Positions 23,234 to 29,703 of a stretch of 34,228 nucleotides of DNA are shown one piece after another; the first letter of the stretch is position 1; each line of letters starts with the position of its first letter. This DNA is from Campylobacterota bacterium (lineage in GTDB: Bacteria > Campylobacterota > Campylobacteria > Campylobacterales > Sulfurovaceae). The notes below the pieces were generated by a model, which saw only the letters and a list, made by a program, of their open reading frames with translations, had not been told where the DNA came from and ran no database searches. The stretch covers positions 1 to 34,228 of the forward strand of contig JAHZJZ010000216.1 in NCBI GenBank assembly GCA_022600655.1. The letters are read 5' to 3'. Made by a program: the position numbers and the translations under genes.

Positions 23234-23620
23234 TTAAAACTGCCCTACATTCAGATGGGCTTTTCTTGTCTCCATATCAATGTCATCTTTAAAAGTTTGA
23301 GACTTCACCGATGGAAGCATCATTCCCTTTTTCTTATGCACACGAATGTTGTACGTTCCCTCTTCATGACCTGCAGAAAAATACTCCTCGTAATCCGTAG
23401 TATATGGCATATCCCAAACAATTGCCCCTTCCGTTGGACACGCCTCTGCACATCGTGGTATGTCAGCATGTCCCACACACTCCACACAACTCTCTGGTTT
23501 AACATAATATTTTGAATCACTCGGATTCTTCTCATTGGCATCATCTAAAATAGCTGCTACAGGACACTCTAATGCACAGGCATCACAGTTGATACACTCA
23601 TCGGTTATTAATACTGACAT
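23234..23620 (-). CDS. 2[4Fe-4S] ferredoxin, Alvin-type, first of tandem pair
   Basis: A 128-residue paralogue of the next gene, sharing the cluster I motif CINCDACALECP and the long-loop cluster II motif beginning CVECVGHADIPRC. The same WDMPYTxxYxEY and EEGTYxIRVHKK segments follow. Tandem duplication with divergence is evident; the two may pair with different reductases or potentials. Expression from a sigma-54 promoter supports a nitrogenase electron-supply role. Confidence 0.9.
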   Translation of the reverse strand: MSVLITDECINCDACALECPVAAILDDANEKNPSDSKYYVKPESCVECVGHADIPRCAEACPTEGAIVWDMPYTTDYEEYFSAGHEEGTYNIRVHKKKGMMLPSVKSQTFKDDIDMETRKAHLNVGQF

Positions 23621-23658
23621 GGTTTTTCCTTCTTTTAAATTAATATACTTTTGGCACT

Positions 23659-23673
23659 TGCATATAGTGTTCC
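23659..23673 (-). promoter_or_regulatory. Sigma-54 promoter of the ferredoxin pair
   Basis: Minus strand GGAACACTATATGCA, an exact GG-N10-GC element, 39 bp from the first ferredoxin start. It is divergent from the hemerythrin promoter 12 bp away. Confidence 0.85.
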
Positions 23674-23684
23674 CTTAAAGTTTT

Positions 23685-23699
23685 GGAATAGAAATTGCA
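23685..23699 (+). promoter_or_regulatory. Sigma-54 promoter of the hemerythrin operon
   Basis: GGAATAGAAATTGCA, an exact GG-N10-GC element. The expected start is near 23710, 19 bp before the hemerythrin ATG, with an AAGGAG ribosome-binding site in the leader. Confidence 0.82.
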
Positions 23700-23728
23700 T
23701 GATTTAAGAAAACAAGGAGACCTAATTA

Positions 23729-24133
23729 ATGATTAAAAAATTTGAAGATAAAAAGCATCTACTTAAAAATGAACTGATGGACACACTTCATCAAGAGTTT
23801 TTAGATATCTATAACAGTGTTGATTTAAACTCCACCCAAAGTATAAAAAGCAAACTAACCGAACTCTACTCACATACACAAAAACATTTTCAAGAAGAGG
23901 AGAGTTTAATGGAGAACATTGGCTATCCAACTAAAAGAGAACATAAAGAGGAACACGCCAAAGTTTTAGGAGAGATGAACTATTTCATCAATATGAACCC
24001 AACCATCTTTGGACAAAACATGATGAAAGCTTACTATATTGAAAAATTACCCTACTGGTTCGATGCCCATTTAATTAGTATGGATAGTGATTTGGTAAAT
24101 TATATAAAACATAAAAAAGAGGAGAAGAGATAA
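23729..24133 (+). CDS. Bacteriohemerythrin
   Basis: A 134-residue four-helix bundle that binds O2 at a di-iron site. The ligand set is visible: His21, His53 and Glu57 (HFQEEE), His72 and His76 (EHKEEH), His114 and Asp119 (HLISMD). It is the first gene of an operon with a sigma-54 promoter, divergent from nif ferredoxins. Oxygen scavenging or delivery around nitrogenase is the natural inference. The stop overlaps the next start by one base. Confidence 0.92.
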   Translation: MIKKFEDKKHLLKNELMDTLHQEFLDIYNSVDLNSTQSIKSKLTELYSHTQKHFQEEESLMENIGYPTKREHKEEHAKVLGEMNYFINMNPTIFGQNMMKAYYIEKLPYWFDAHLISMDSDLVNYIKHKKEEKR

Positions 24134-24612
24134 TGACTAGAGGCATACGTAAACAGAAACAAAGACTCGTAGGCAACGAAGCCCCAGCAGTCAAACTTAA
24201 AATGCTCAATGGCGAAGAGAAAATCATCGGGATGATGGCTGAAAAAGTTCAAGTAATGATAATTCTACCTTTTAGTGATAGCTTGAGTGATGCTGTTACT
24301 GATATTATTAAAAAGCACCAAGATAAAGCATTTATCTATATCATCTCGGCAAATGCTTTAGATAATGTTGTTGATGAAGCTCAAAGCTCTACTGATTTTT
24401 ATCATTTCAGCTTTAAATATGGTGTCAATGTTGATGAGACACTCTGTCACAAAGCTGTTTTTATTGTCAACAAAGATGGAGAGATAGTCTTTCGTGACCT
24501 ACTTAATGACCCTAAGGATGACTTTGATGTAAGCAGTTTAGATAAAGCCCTCGATGAAGCGATAAAATTCAAGAAAAAAGGTCACACTCATGAAGAGTGG
24601 ATGAGTGTTTAA
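24133..24612 (+). CDS. Tpx-like thioredoxin-fold protein lacking the peroxidatic cysteine
   Basis: The 159 residues follow the atypical 2-Cys peroxiredoxin (Tpx) layout: VGNEAPAVKLKMLNG, then a QVMIILPFSDSLSDAV strand-helix where Tpx has ..FPSIDTGVC.., and KAVFIVNKDGEIVFRDLL. The peroxidatic cysteine position is Ser and the usual resolving cysteine is absent. One cysteine remains, just before the late beta strand (ETLCHKAVF). Classic peroxidase chemistry is therefore unlikely; binding or a scaffold role is more probable. A paralogue with the same losses is at 28798. It sits in the hemerythrin operon. Confidence 0.7.
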   Translation: MTRGIRKQKQRLVGNEAPAVKLKMLNGEEKIIGMMAEKVQVMIILPFSDSLSDAVTDIIKKHQDKAFIYIISANALDNVVDEAQSSTDFYHFSFKYGVNVDETLCHKAVFIVNKDGEIVFRDLLNDPKDDFDVSSLDKALDEAIKFKKKGHTHEEWMSV

Positions 24613-24613
24613 G

Positions 24614-25045
24614 ATGTTGAGTCAAAATACTTTAACATGGATGATAGAAAACGACTACACTCCAGAAGAGATAAACCATGTAGGCAAACATGGCAACTCA
24701 GCCCTAATGAAAGCTGTTCGTGAAGCCAAAAGCGATATTGCTAAAGAGCTTATAGAGGCAGGAGCCATTTTAGAGACCCAAAATGTCGATGGCAACACAG
24801 CTTTGTGGAACGCCTGTTTTGGGCAAGATTTTACCTGTGTGGAGCTATTGGTTAAAGCTGGAATAGACCTTGACTCCATGAACGACAATGGTGTGACAGC
24901 CCTCATGTACTCAGCAAGTGCTGGTAAAGAGGACATGGTTAAGCTTCTTGTGGAGTTTGGAGCTGATAAAAGCTTGGAGAATCTTGATGGATTTAAAGCG
25001 ATTGATTTGGCTGTTACGCCTAGAATATACAAAATGTTAAAGTGA
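24614..25045 (+). CDS. Ankyrin repeat protein
   Basis: About four ankyrin repeats cover most of the protein, with typical pieces such as HGNSALMKAVREAKSDIAKE, DGNTALWNA and NGVTALMYSASAGKEDMVKL. There is no signal peptide, so it is a cytoplasmic binding module. I place the start at the ATG at 24614; a GTG at 24605 would overlap the previous gene and add three residues. It is third in the hemerythrin operon. Its binding partner cannot be read from the sequence. Confidence 0.85.
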   Translation: MLSQNTLTWMIENDYTPEEINHVGKHGNSALMKAVREAKSDIAKELIEAGAILETQNVDGNTALWNACFGQDFTCVELLVKAGIDLDSMNDNGVTALMYSASAGKEDMVKLLVEFGADKSLENLDGFKAIDLAVTPRIYKMLK

Positions 25046-25052
25046 ATAAACC

Positions 25053-25241
25053 ATGGGAATCATAGAAGATAAAATCAAAGAGGATTTAATGCAGACCATT
25101 TTTGCTGATACGGCAAATATTTATGACTTTATAGAGAGTCGTTTTGCTTTAGAAGACGAGAAACGTAATGAACTGATTGTTAAACTTAATGAATTTAATA
25201 ATGATTTGAGTCTACTTTTAAAATCATCTAAACTCGCTTAA
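25053..25241 (+). CDS. Small unknown protein of the hemerythrin operon
   Basis: A 62-residue, charged, probably helical protein with no motif I recognise. It follows the ankyrin gene by seven bases and no good ribosome-binding site is visible, so translation may be coupled. It is likely real because a diverged copy of its last 14 codons (NDLSKLLKSSKLS) is found upstream of the second Tpx-like gene, which shows that the segment has been duplicated. Confidence 0.6.
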   Translation: MGIIEDKIKEDLMQTIFADTANIYDFIESRFALEDEKRNELIVKLNEFNNDLSLLLKSSKLA

Positions 25242-25264
25242 ATATATTCTTAAGCACTTTCAAG

Positions 25265-25270
25265 TAGAAT
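25265..25270 (+). promoter_or_regulatory. Possible sigma-70 -10 element for the NifX-like gene
   Basis: TAGAAT lies 28 bp before the ATG, in an AT-rich stretch without a sigma-54 element. Campylobacterota promoters often lack a clear -35, so this is tentative. Confidence 0.3.
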
Positions 25271-25298
25271 GAATGAAATTTAATAACTAAGGTATAAA

Positions 25299-25691
25299 AT
25301 GAAAATAGCAATTCCCGTAAAAGATGAAAGTTTAACATTTGTAGGCAATGCAGGACACACTCCTAAATTTGCCATCTACGACATGGTAGGAACAGGTATG
25401 TTTAGGTCATTTAAACTCAATCTTGTCATTGACAATCCAAGAAGTGACCTAGACCATGAACACGACGAAGACGACCATCAATGTAGCCACGGTCATGATG
25501 ATGCAGAACACATCGCCGAACATAACAAGATGGGTGTAGCTTTAAAAGATTGTGACTATGTAGTGGTTAAAAAAGCATGTAAAAATACAGCTAGAACCAT
25601 GAATGCTAATGGCATTAGTATTGTAAAATATGCTGGTACAGCTGCCAAAAGTGATGCGATACTTAAAGAGATGGCTATTAATTTTAAATAA
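25299..25691 (+). CDS. His-rich NifX/NafY-fold protein
   Basis: A 130-residue member of the dinitrogenase iron-molybdenum cofactor biosynthesis fold: MKIAIPVKD, then PKFAIYDMV, and CDYVVVKKACKNTARTM in the second half. Residues 51-75 form an insert rich in His and Asp with a Cys, an obvious metal-binding loop. A role in carrying a metal or cofactor precursor is likely; Ni, Zn, Fe and Mo are all possible. It sits between two ankyrin genes in the accessory region and seems to have its own promoter. Confidence 0.8.
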   Translation: MKIAIPVKDESLTFVGNAGHTPKFAIYDMVGTGMFRSFKLNLVIDNPRSDLDHEHDEDDHQCSHGHDDAEHIAEHNKMGVALKDCDYVVVKKACKNTARTMNANGISIVKYAGTAAKSDAILKEMAINFK

Positions 25692-25799
25692 TAGAGGTTC
25701 AATAAACGAGCAGATAAATCCTCTCATTTAACTTATAAAATCAACTGTATTGATTAATTTTTAATCACAAGTATGAGTATTAATTGGTCATAATTTGAT

Positions 25800-25805
25800 T
25801 ATAAT
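25800..25805 (+). promoter_or_regulatory. -10 element TATAAT before ankyrin gene 2
   Basis: TATAAT stands 28 bp before the ATG of the second ankyrin gene, after an AT-rich stretch. An AGGAGT ribosome-binding site follows. No -24/-12 element is present here. Confidence 0.45.
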
Positions 25806-25832
25806 GAGTTATTACAAAATTAGGAGTAACTT

Positions 25833-26357
25833 ATGACACAAAGGATGACAGATATAATCCCTACACAGAGTGACCGTCTGTTAGAGATGGCTCAAGACCG
25901 ACTCATGTTAGAAGAGTTTTTAGTGCAGAATGCCAATATCAATGTTCGTGATACGCATGGTAAAAATGCACTCTTTTGGACGATTAAAACATCTCATAAA
26001 CATAATACTAATTTACTTTTAACTTACGGTATCAGTCTCATGGTTCGACCAGAGTATCATGCACTTTTTCACACCATTCTGAGTAATGATTTAGAGACAT
26101 TTATTCTTCTGCTAGAATTGGGTGAAGATATCGACATGAGAAACGAAGAAAATCAAACCCTCTTAATGACAGCTGTCCAAGAGGAGAATGTGATGATGGT
26201 AAGATACTTAATTAATCATGGTATAAATCTCTATGCAGAAGATATTCATGGACAAACAGCACTTGATTATGCTAAAAAAGCTAAAAATCCAATGGTTTTT
26301 GATCTCGTTCACTATAGAATCCTCTATGAAAAAATGCAAGATAAAATAGTGGCATAG
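25833..26357 (+). CDS. Ankyrin repeat protein
   Basis: The 174 residues contain about four ankyrin repeats, with clear pieces such as DTHGKNALFWTIKTSH, EENQTLLMTAVQEENVMMVR and DIHGQTALDYAKKA. There is no signal peptide. A good AGGAG ribosome-binding site precedes the ATG. The end of the gene overlaps the -24 element of the MoxR promoter. It is distinct in sequence from the ankyrin protein at 24614. Confidence 0.85.
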   Translation: MTQRMTDIIPTQSDRLLEMAQDRLMLEEFLVQNANINVRDTHGKNALFWTIKTSHKHNTNLLLTYGISLMVRPEYHALFHTILSNDLETFILLLELGEDIDMRNEENQTLLMTAVQEENVMMVRYLINHGINLYAEDIHGQTALDYAKKAKNPMVFDLVHYRILYEKMQDKIVA

Positions 26358-26365
26358 TATTTGCA
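26351..26365 (+). promoter_or_regulatory. Sigma-54 promoter of the MoxR-VWA pair
   Basis: GGCATAGTATTTGCA matches the classical TGGCAC-N5-TTGCA closely (GG-N10-GC). The -24 half overlaps the last codons of the ankyrin gene. The expected start is near 26376, 17 bp before the ATG. Confidence 0.88.
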
Positions 26366-26392
26366 TACTCCTTAATAACCTAAGGAGTAAAC

Positions 26393-27394
26393 ATGTACCC
26401 ACAAAAAGCCAAACGCTCGATAGAACACTTAAGCCAACGAAAAATACCCGTCTTTTTGTGGGGACCTCCAGGGATTGGAAAGTCCTCTATTGTCGCACAG
26501 ATAGCCAAAGAGAGAGAAGTTGGTTTTATTGACCTGCGACTCTCACTACTTGACCCTACTGACCTCAGAGGAATTCCTTTTTTTAATGCCAATGACAACT
26601 CTGCTGTTTGGGCTCCTGCCTCTTTCTTACCTGATGGAAGTGTTAAAGAGGGCATACTCTTTTTAGATGAACTGAACACTGCTGCCCCCATGGTACAAGC
26701 TTCGGCATATCAGCTGATACTTGACCGAAAAATTGGTGAATATACCCTACCTGAGGGTTGGTCGATTATCGCAGCAGGAAACCGTGAAAGTGACCGAGGA
26801 GTGGTCTTTCGTATGGCATCACCTTTGGCAAACCGATTTGTTCACCTTGAGATGGAAGTGAGTGTTGAAGATTGGCAAACTTGGGCAAAAAGTTCCAACA
26901 TTGACCCGACCATTGTCGCCTTTATTAACTACCGACCTGATGCACTCTTTAACTTTGACACTTCTAATGACAACAAAGCGTTTGCAACGCCAAGAACATG
27001 GGAGTATGTAAATGAAATCTTGCTCTCTGAACCCGAAGAAGACATCATTGTGGACATGGTGAGTGGAGCGATTGGTCAAGAGTTGGCAGCCTCCTTTTTG
27101 GGCTTTAAAGCTGTGGCACAAAATCTGCCTGATATTGATGGCATATTAGAGGGAACCGTCACCCAAACCCCAACCGATACTTCGGCACTGCACATACTCT
27201 GTACGGCACTGACTATGCGAATTGATGATGAGACCCGTTCTAAAGAGTTGGACAACCTACTCAAATACACACTCAATCTCCCTGGGGAATTTGCAGTGAT
27301 GATTGTTCAAGATTTACGACAACGCGATATTGGCTTAGATTATATTCACTCTTGGACACTTTGGATGAAAAAATTCAACACCCTCTTACACTAA
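26393..27394 (+). CDS. MoxR-type AAA+ ATPase
   Basis: A 333-residue AAA+ ATPase of the MoxR/NorQ/CbbQ group. Walker A is GPPGIGKS (residues 24-31), Walker B is ILFLDELN (about 88-95), and sensor 1 is in IIAAGNRESD (about 125-134). These ATPases work with a VWA-domain partner to remodel or insert metal into enzymes, for example NorQ/NorD, CbbQ/CbbO and CoxD/CoxE. The partner is the next gene, whose start shares one base with this stop. The sigma-54 promoter points to a role in nitrogen fixation. The client is unknown. Confidence 0.92.
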   Translation: MYPQKAKRSIEHLSQRKIPVFLWGPPGIGKSSIVAQIAKEREVGFIDLRLSLLDPTDLRGIPFFNANDNSAVWAPASFLPDGSVKEGILFLDELNTAAPMVQASAYQLILDRKIGEYTLPEGWSIIAAGNRESDRGVVFRMASPLANRFVHLEMEVSVEDWQTWAKSSNIDPTIVAFINYRPDALFNFDTSNDNKAFATPRTWEYVNEILLSEPEEDIIVDMVSGAIGQELAASFLGFKAVAQNLPDIDGILEGTVTQTPTDTSALHILCTALTMRIDDETRSKELDNLLKYTLNLPGEFAVMIVQDLRQRDIGLDYIHSWTLWMKKFNTLLH

Positions 27395-28530
27395 TGAAAA
27401 GCGAACAACTCCTCACCAAAGCCAAAAGTCAACTGACCAATAAGTACCCCTACTTTGGGATGTTGGCTTCACGGCTGAAACATGAACCCAATAGCCAGAT
27501 AGCTTATTATGCCAGTAATGGAAAACGTTTTGTCTATAACCCAGAGTTTATTGAACGATGCAGTGTTGATGAACTCTTTTTTATCCTCACCAACTGCGTA
27601 ATGCACCACATCTTAGCCCATCAGCAACGAAAACTGAGCCGTAAAGGCTCACTGTGGCAACTGGCAACCGACTTTGCCATTAACAACATGTTACAAAAAA
27701 ATGGTCTCAAAATCCCCAAAGGTGCCAACTACGATAAGAGCTTTAAAAACATGTACGCCGAAGAGATCTATGAGGTCTTAAAAGAGAGTGTTCAAGAGCA
27801 AAGCATTGACACCTTTAGCGATGAGTCTAAAGAGAATAAAAGCATCAGCATCAATGATATAAATAGCGAATTTTCAAACCTAAACAACATCGACAACGAT
27901 TTGGATGAAAAAGATGAGTTAGAGTGGGAATATGCCTCCTCACTCTCTAAAGAGGTCGCCATGAAAAAAAGCTCCATGCCTTTGGGGTTTGAACGCTTGG
28001 CTAAAAAGATGAAAACCAAAGATATTGACTGGAAATTTGAGCTTTACAATGCCATTAACCGACACATGCGAAACAACTATGCCTTTATGCCTCCTAACAA
28101 AAAGCACATGTACCGAGGTGTTGCTCTGCCCTCACTCACCAGCGACACCCTAAGCTTGGTGGTTGCCGTTGATACTTCTGGTTCGATTAAAGATGAACTC
28201 TTGGGAGCCTTTATGGAAGAGTTTAAAACCATTATGCAAAACTTTCCTACGGTTGCAATAGAACTGCTCATCGCCGATGCCAAAGTCCATGCTCACCACA
28301 CTTTTCAAGGAGGCGACAAAATGGACTTTCCACTAAAAGGGGGAGGAGGAACCGACTATCGCCCAACCTTTGAGTACATTGATGCCAACTTACCGATGAA
28401 CTCGATGGTGCTTTATTTTACCGATGGTGAGGGAATATTCCCCCGTATTCCTCCTGCGTATGAAGTACTCTGGGCATTGTCACAGAAGAAAAATAAAATA
28501 CCTTTTGGTCGGAGTATTTTGATTTTTTAG
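27394..28530 (+). CDS. VWA-domain protein with degenerate metallopeptidase-like domain (DUF2201-type)
   Basis: I start at the ATG at 27394 (378 residues), which overlaps the MoxR stop as TAATG. The N-terminal region resembles the DUF2201 metallopeptidase-like domain: a VMHHILAHQQRK segment (about residues 69-80) followed by WQLATDFAINNML. By eye alignment the expected HExxH is NCVMH, so the catalytic glutamate is absent. The C-terminal VWA domain has a full MIDAS: DTSGS (Asp260, Ser262, Ser264), Thr320 in GGGGTD and Asp344 in FTDGEG. It is the likely adaptor for the upstream ATPase. Confidence 0.88.
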   Translation: MKSEQLLTKAKSQLTNKYPYFGMLASRLKHEPNSQIAYYASNGKRFVYNPEFIERCSVDELFFILTNCVMHHILAHQQRKLSRKGSLWQLATDFAINNMLQKNGLKIPKGANYDKSFKNMYAEEIYEVLKESVQEQSIDTFSDESKENKSISINDINSEFSNLNNIDNDLDEKDELEWEYASSLSKEVAMKKSSMPLGFERLAKKMKTKDIDWKFELYNAINRHMRNNYAFMPPNKKHMYRGVALPSLTSDTLSLVVAVDTSGSIKDELLGAFMEEFKTIMQNFPTVAIELLIADAKVHAHHTFQGGDKMDFPLKGGGGTDYRPTFEYIDANLPMNSMVLYFTDGEGIFPRIPPAYEVLWALSQKKNKIPFGRSILIF

Positions 28531-28598
28531 ATTTTATGCTTCACACTCAGAAATGTCAAGCTTTTTTAGAAATTTTCCAATAAACTCTACTGTGAAAT

Positions 28599-28706
28599 AT
28601 CCTCAATACGACTAAATGAAAAATCCACATAATCAGCAGAGATAACTTCATAATTCAGAGGGATAATGATTTGAGTAAATTATTAAAAAGTTCTAAACTC
28701 TCATAA
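28599..28706. pseudogene. Chimeric remnant of two small genes
   Basis: On the minus strand, 28599-28676 matches the 3' half of the 75-residue gene at 29354 (translated IIPLNYEVISADYVDFSFSR). On the plus strand, 28665-28706 encodes NDLSKLLKSSKLS and a stop, matching the end of the 62-residue gene at 25053. The two remnants meet at ATAATGATTTGAG, a short sequence present in similar form in both parents. The rest of the 267-bp gap holds an AT-rich promoter region with TACAAT near 28757 for the next gene. Confidence 0.7.
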
Positions 28707-28797
28707 TTGATTAAAAATTAAACATTATTTTGATTATTTTTTGATTTGAATTTGTTACAATGAGTAAATAATAGTCTAACGAAAAGGAAAATAGAGT

Positions 28798-29298
28798 ATG
28801 AGTATTACAATAAATAGAAAGAATAAAAAAGTGGGGAACAGTCCCTTAGCTACAAAAGTTAGAATGAATAATGGCAGAAGTAAATTTATAGGAACTGTCA
28901 GCAATAAACTACAACTGGTAATAACATTACCAAATAGTCAACATTTGAACCAAGAGCTTACAAAGCTGTTTCAAAAATATCATAAAGAAGCCCTTATCTA
29001 TGTCGTCTCTCCTGAAGAGATACCAAAAAATAAATATGTTGTCAACTCAACCGATTTTGTTAAGTTGAGTAAAAAGTTTGGTCTTTTTATCGATAATCAA
29101 AAGTGTGCTAAATCTGTTTTTGTTATTGATAAAAATAGAAAGATAGCTTACATAGAAGTTTTACCAACATTAAATGGTACATTTGATATACATTCACTCG
29201 ATACAACTTTAGATAAGCTTATAAAACAAAAGATAGAGCCTCCCAAAAATACTCAATATTATCAAGAGATTACACCATGGTATTTAGAACATGGTTAG
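28798..29298 (+). CDS. Second Tpx-like protein lacking the peroxidatic cysteine
   Basis: This 166-residue protein is a paralogue of the gene at 24133. It shares VGNSPLATKVRMNNGRSKFI, the strand-helix with LPNSQHLNQEL where the peroxidatic cysteine should be, and CAKSVFVIDKNRKIAYIEVL. Again both Tpx catalytic cysteines are missing, while the cysteine before the late strand is kept. A remnant of the 62-residue gene lies upstream, so a segment of the hemerythrin operon was probably duplicated here. A GGAAAA ribosome-binding site is clear. No sigma-54 element is evident. Confidence 0.68.
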   Translation: MSITINRKNKKVGNSPLATKVRMNNGRSKFIGTVSNKLQLVITLPNSQHLNQELTKLFQKYHKEALIYVVSPEEIPKNKYVVNSTDFVKLSKKFGLFIDNQKCAKSVFVIDKNRKIAYIEVLPTLNGTFDIHSLDTTLDKLIKQKIEPPKNTQYYQEITPWYLEHG

Positions 29299-29319
29299 AA
29301 AATATCAATAAAAATATCA

Positions 29320-29357
29320 GTGAACTACCTCTAGCTCTTTGGCTAGAGGTAGTTCAC
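29320..29357. terminator. Bidirectional terminator hairpin
   Basis: A perfect 16-bp stem (GTGAACTACCTCTAGC and its complement) with a six-base loop lies between the convergent Tpx-like and 75-residue genes and contains the stop codon of the latter. Confidence 0.85.
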
Positions 29358-29581
29358 ACTATCCTATCCACCTCAACCCCATAATAATCCTCAATACGAC
29401 TAAACGCAAAATCTACATAATCACTTGAGATAACTTCATAATTCAAAGGAATAATGGTTTGAGCCAAACTGACTTTTTTAAAGTCTAATGATTTGAGCTG
29501 TTCAAACTCTACAACCAGCTTTTTTACGGTGATGGTGCTGTCAAAATCGTTGGGGTTAAATGCGTTGGTTTTCTTTTTCAT
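29354..29581 (-). CDS. Small unknown protein under a sigma-54 promoter
   Basis: A 75-residue protein with no family I recognise. I place the start at 29581, ten codons inside the longest reading. The upstream methionine lies inside the sigma-54 promoter, ahead of the expected start point, and AAAAGG is properly spaced for 29581. Predicted beta-rich C-terminal half with IIPLNYEVISSDYVDFAFSR. A diverged copy of its 3' half is at 28599-28676. It is divergent from the SagB operon, and both have -24/-12 elements. Confidence 0.65.
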   Translation of the reverse strand: MKKKTNAFNPNDFDSTITVKKLVVEFEQLKSLDFKKVSLAQTIIPLNYEVISSDYVDFAFSRIEDYYGVEVDRIV

Positions 29582-29607
29582 AAAGTAAGCCTTTTTATGA
29601 AAACTAT

Positions 29608-29621
29608 GCAATATCTATACC
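29608..29621 (-). promoter_or_regulatory. Sigma-54 promoter of the 75-residue unknown
   Basis: Minus strand GGTATAGATATTGC, a GG-N10-GC element, with the expected start near 29596 and the chosen ATG at 29581. Confidence 0.75.
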
Positions 29622-29635
29622 CAACAAAAGAATGA

Positions 29636-29650
29636 GGTACAGATATTGCA
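29636..29650 (+). promoter_or_regulatory. Sigma-54 promoter of the SagB-glutamate synthase-permease operon
   Basis: GGTACAGATATTGCA, GG-N10-GC, divergent from the previous element and nearly identical to it (TAYAGATATTGCA). The expected start is near 29661, 43 bp before the ATG. Confidence 0.82.
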
Positions 29651-29703
29651 TGGTGTAAGTACAAATATGCTATCTATAATAAAAAATATTAAGTAGAGAA
29701 TCC

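Noticed and set aside
26367..26388. Perfect 8-bp hairpin (ACTCCTTA/TAAGGAGT) that would hide the MoxR gene's ribosome-binding site
   Set aside because: The left arm lies upstream of the start point expected from the sigma-54 element (near 26376), so it would not be in the mRNA. The same applies to the similar ATCCTTA/TAAGGAT pair at the 33476 promoter.
29354..29611. Longer 85-residue reading of the 75-residue gene
   Set aside because: Its first codons overlap the sigma-54 promoter and precede the expected transcription start. An AAAAGG site is placed correctly for 29581.
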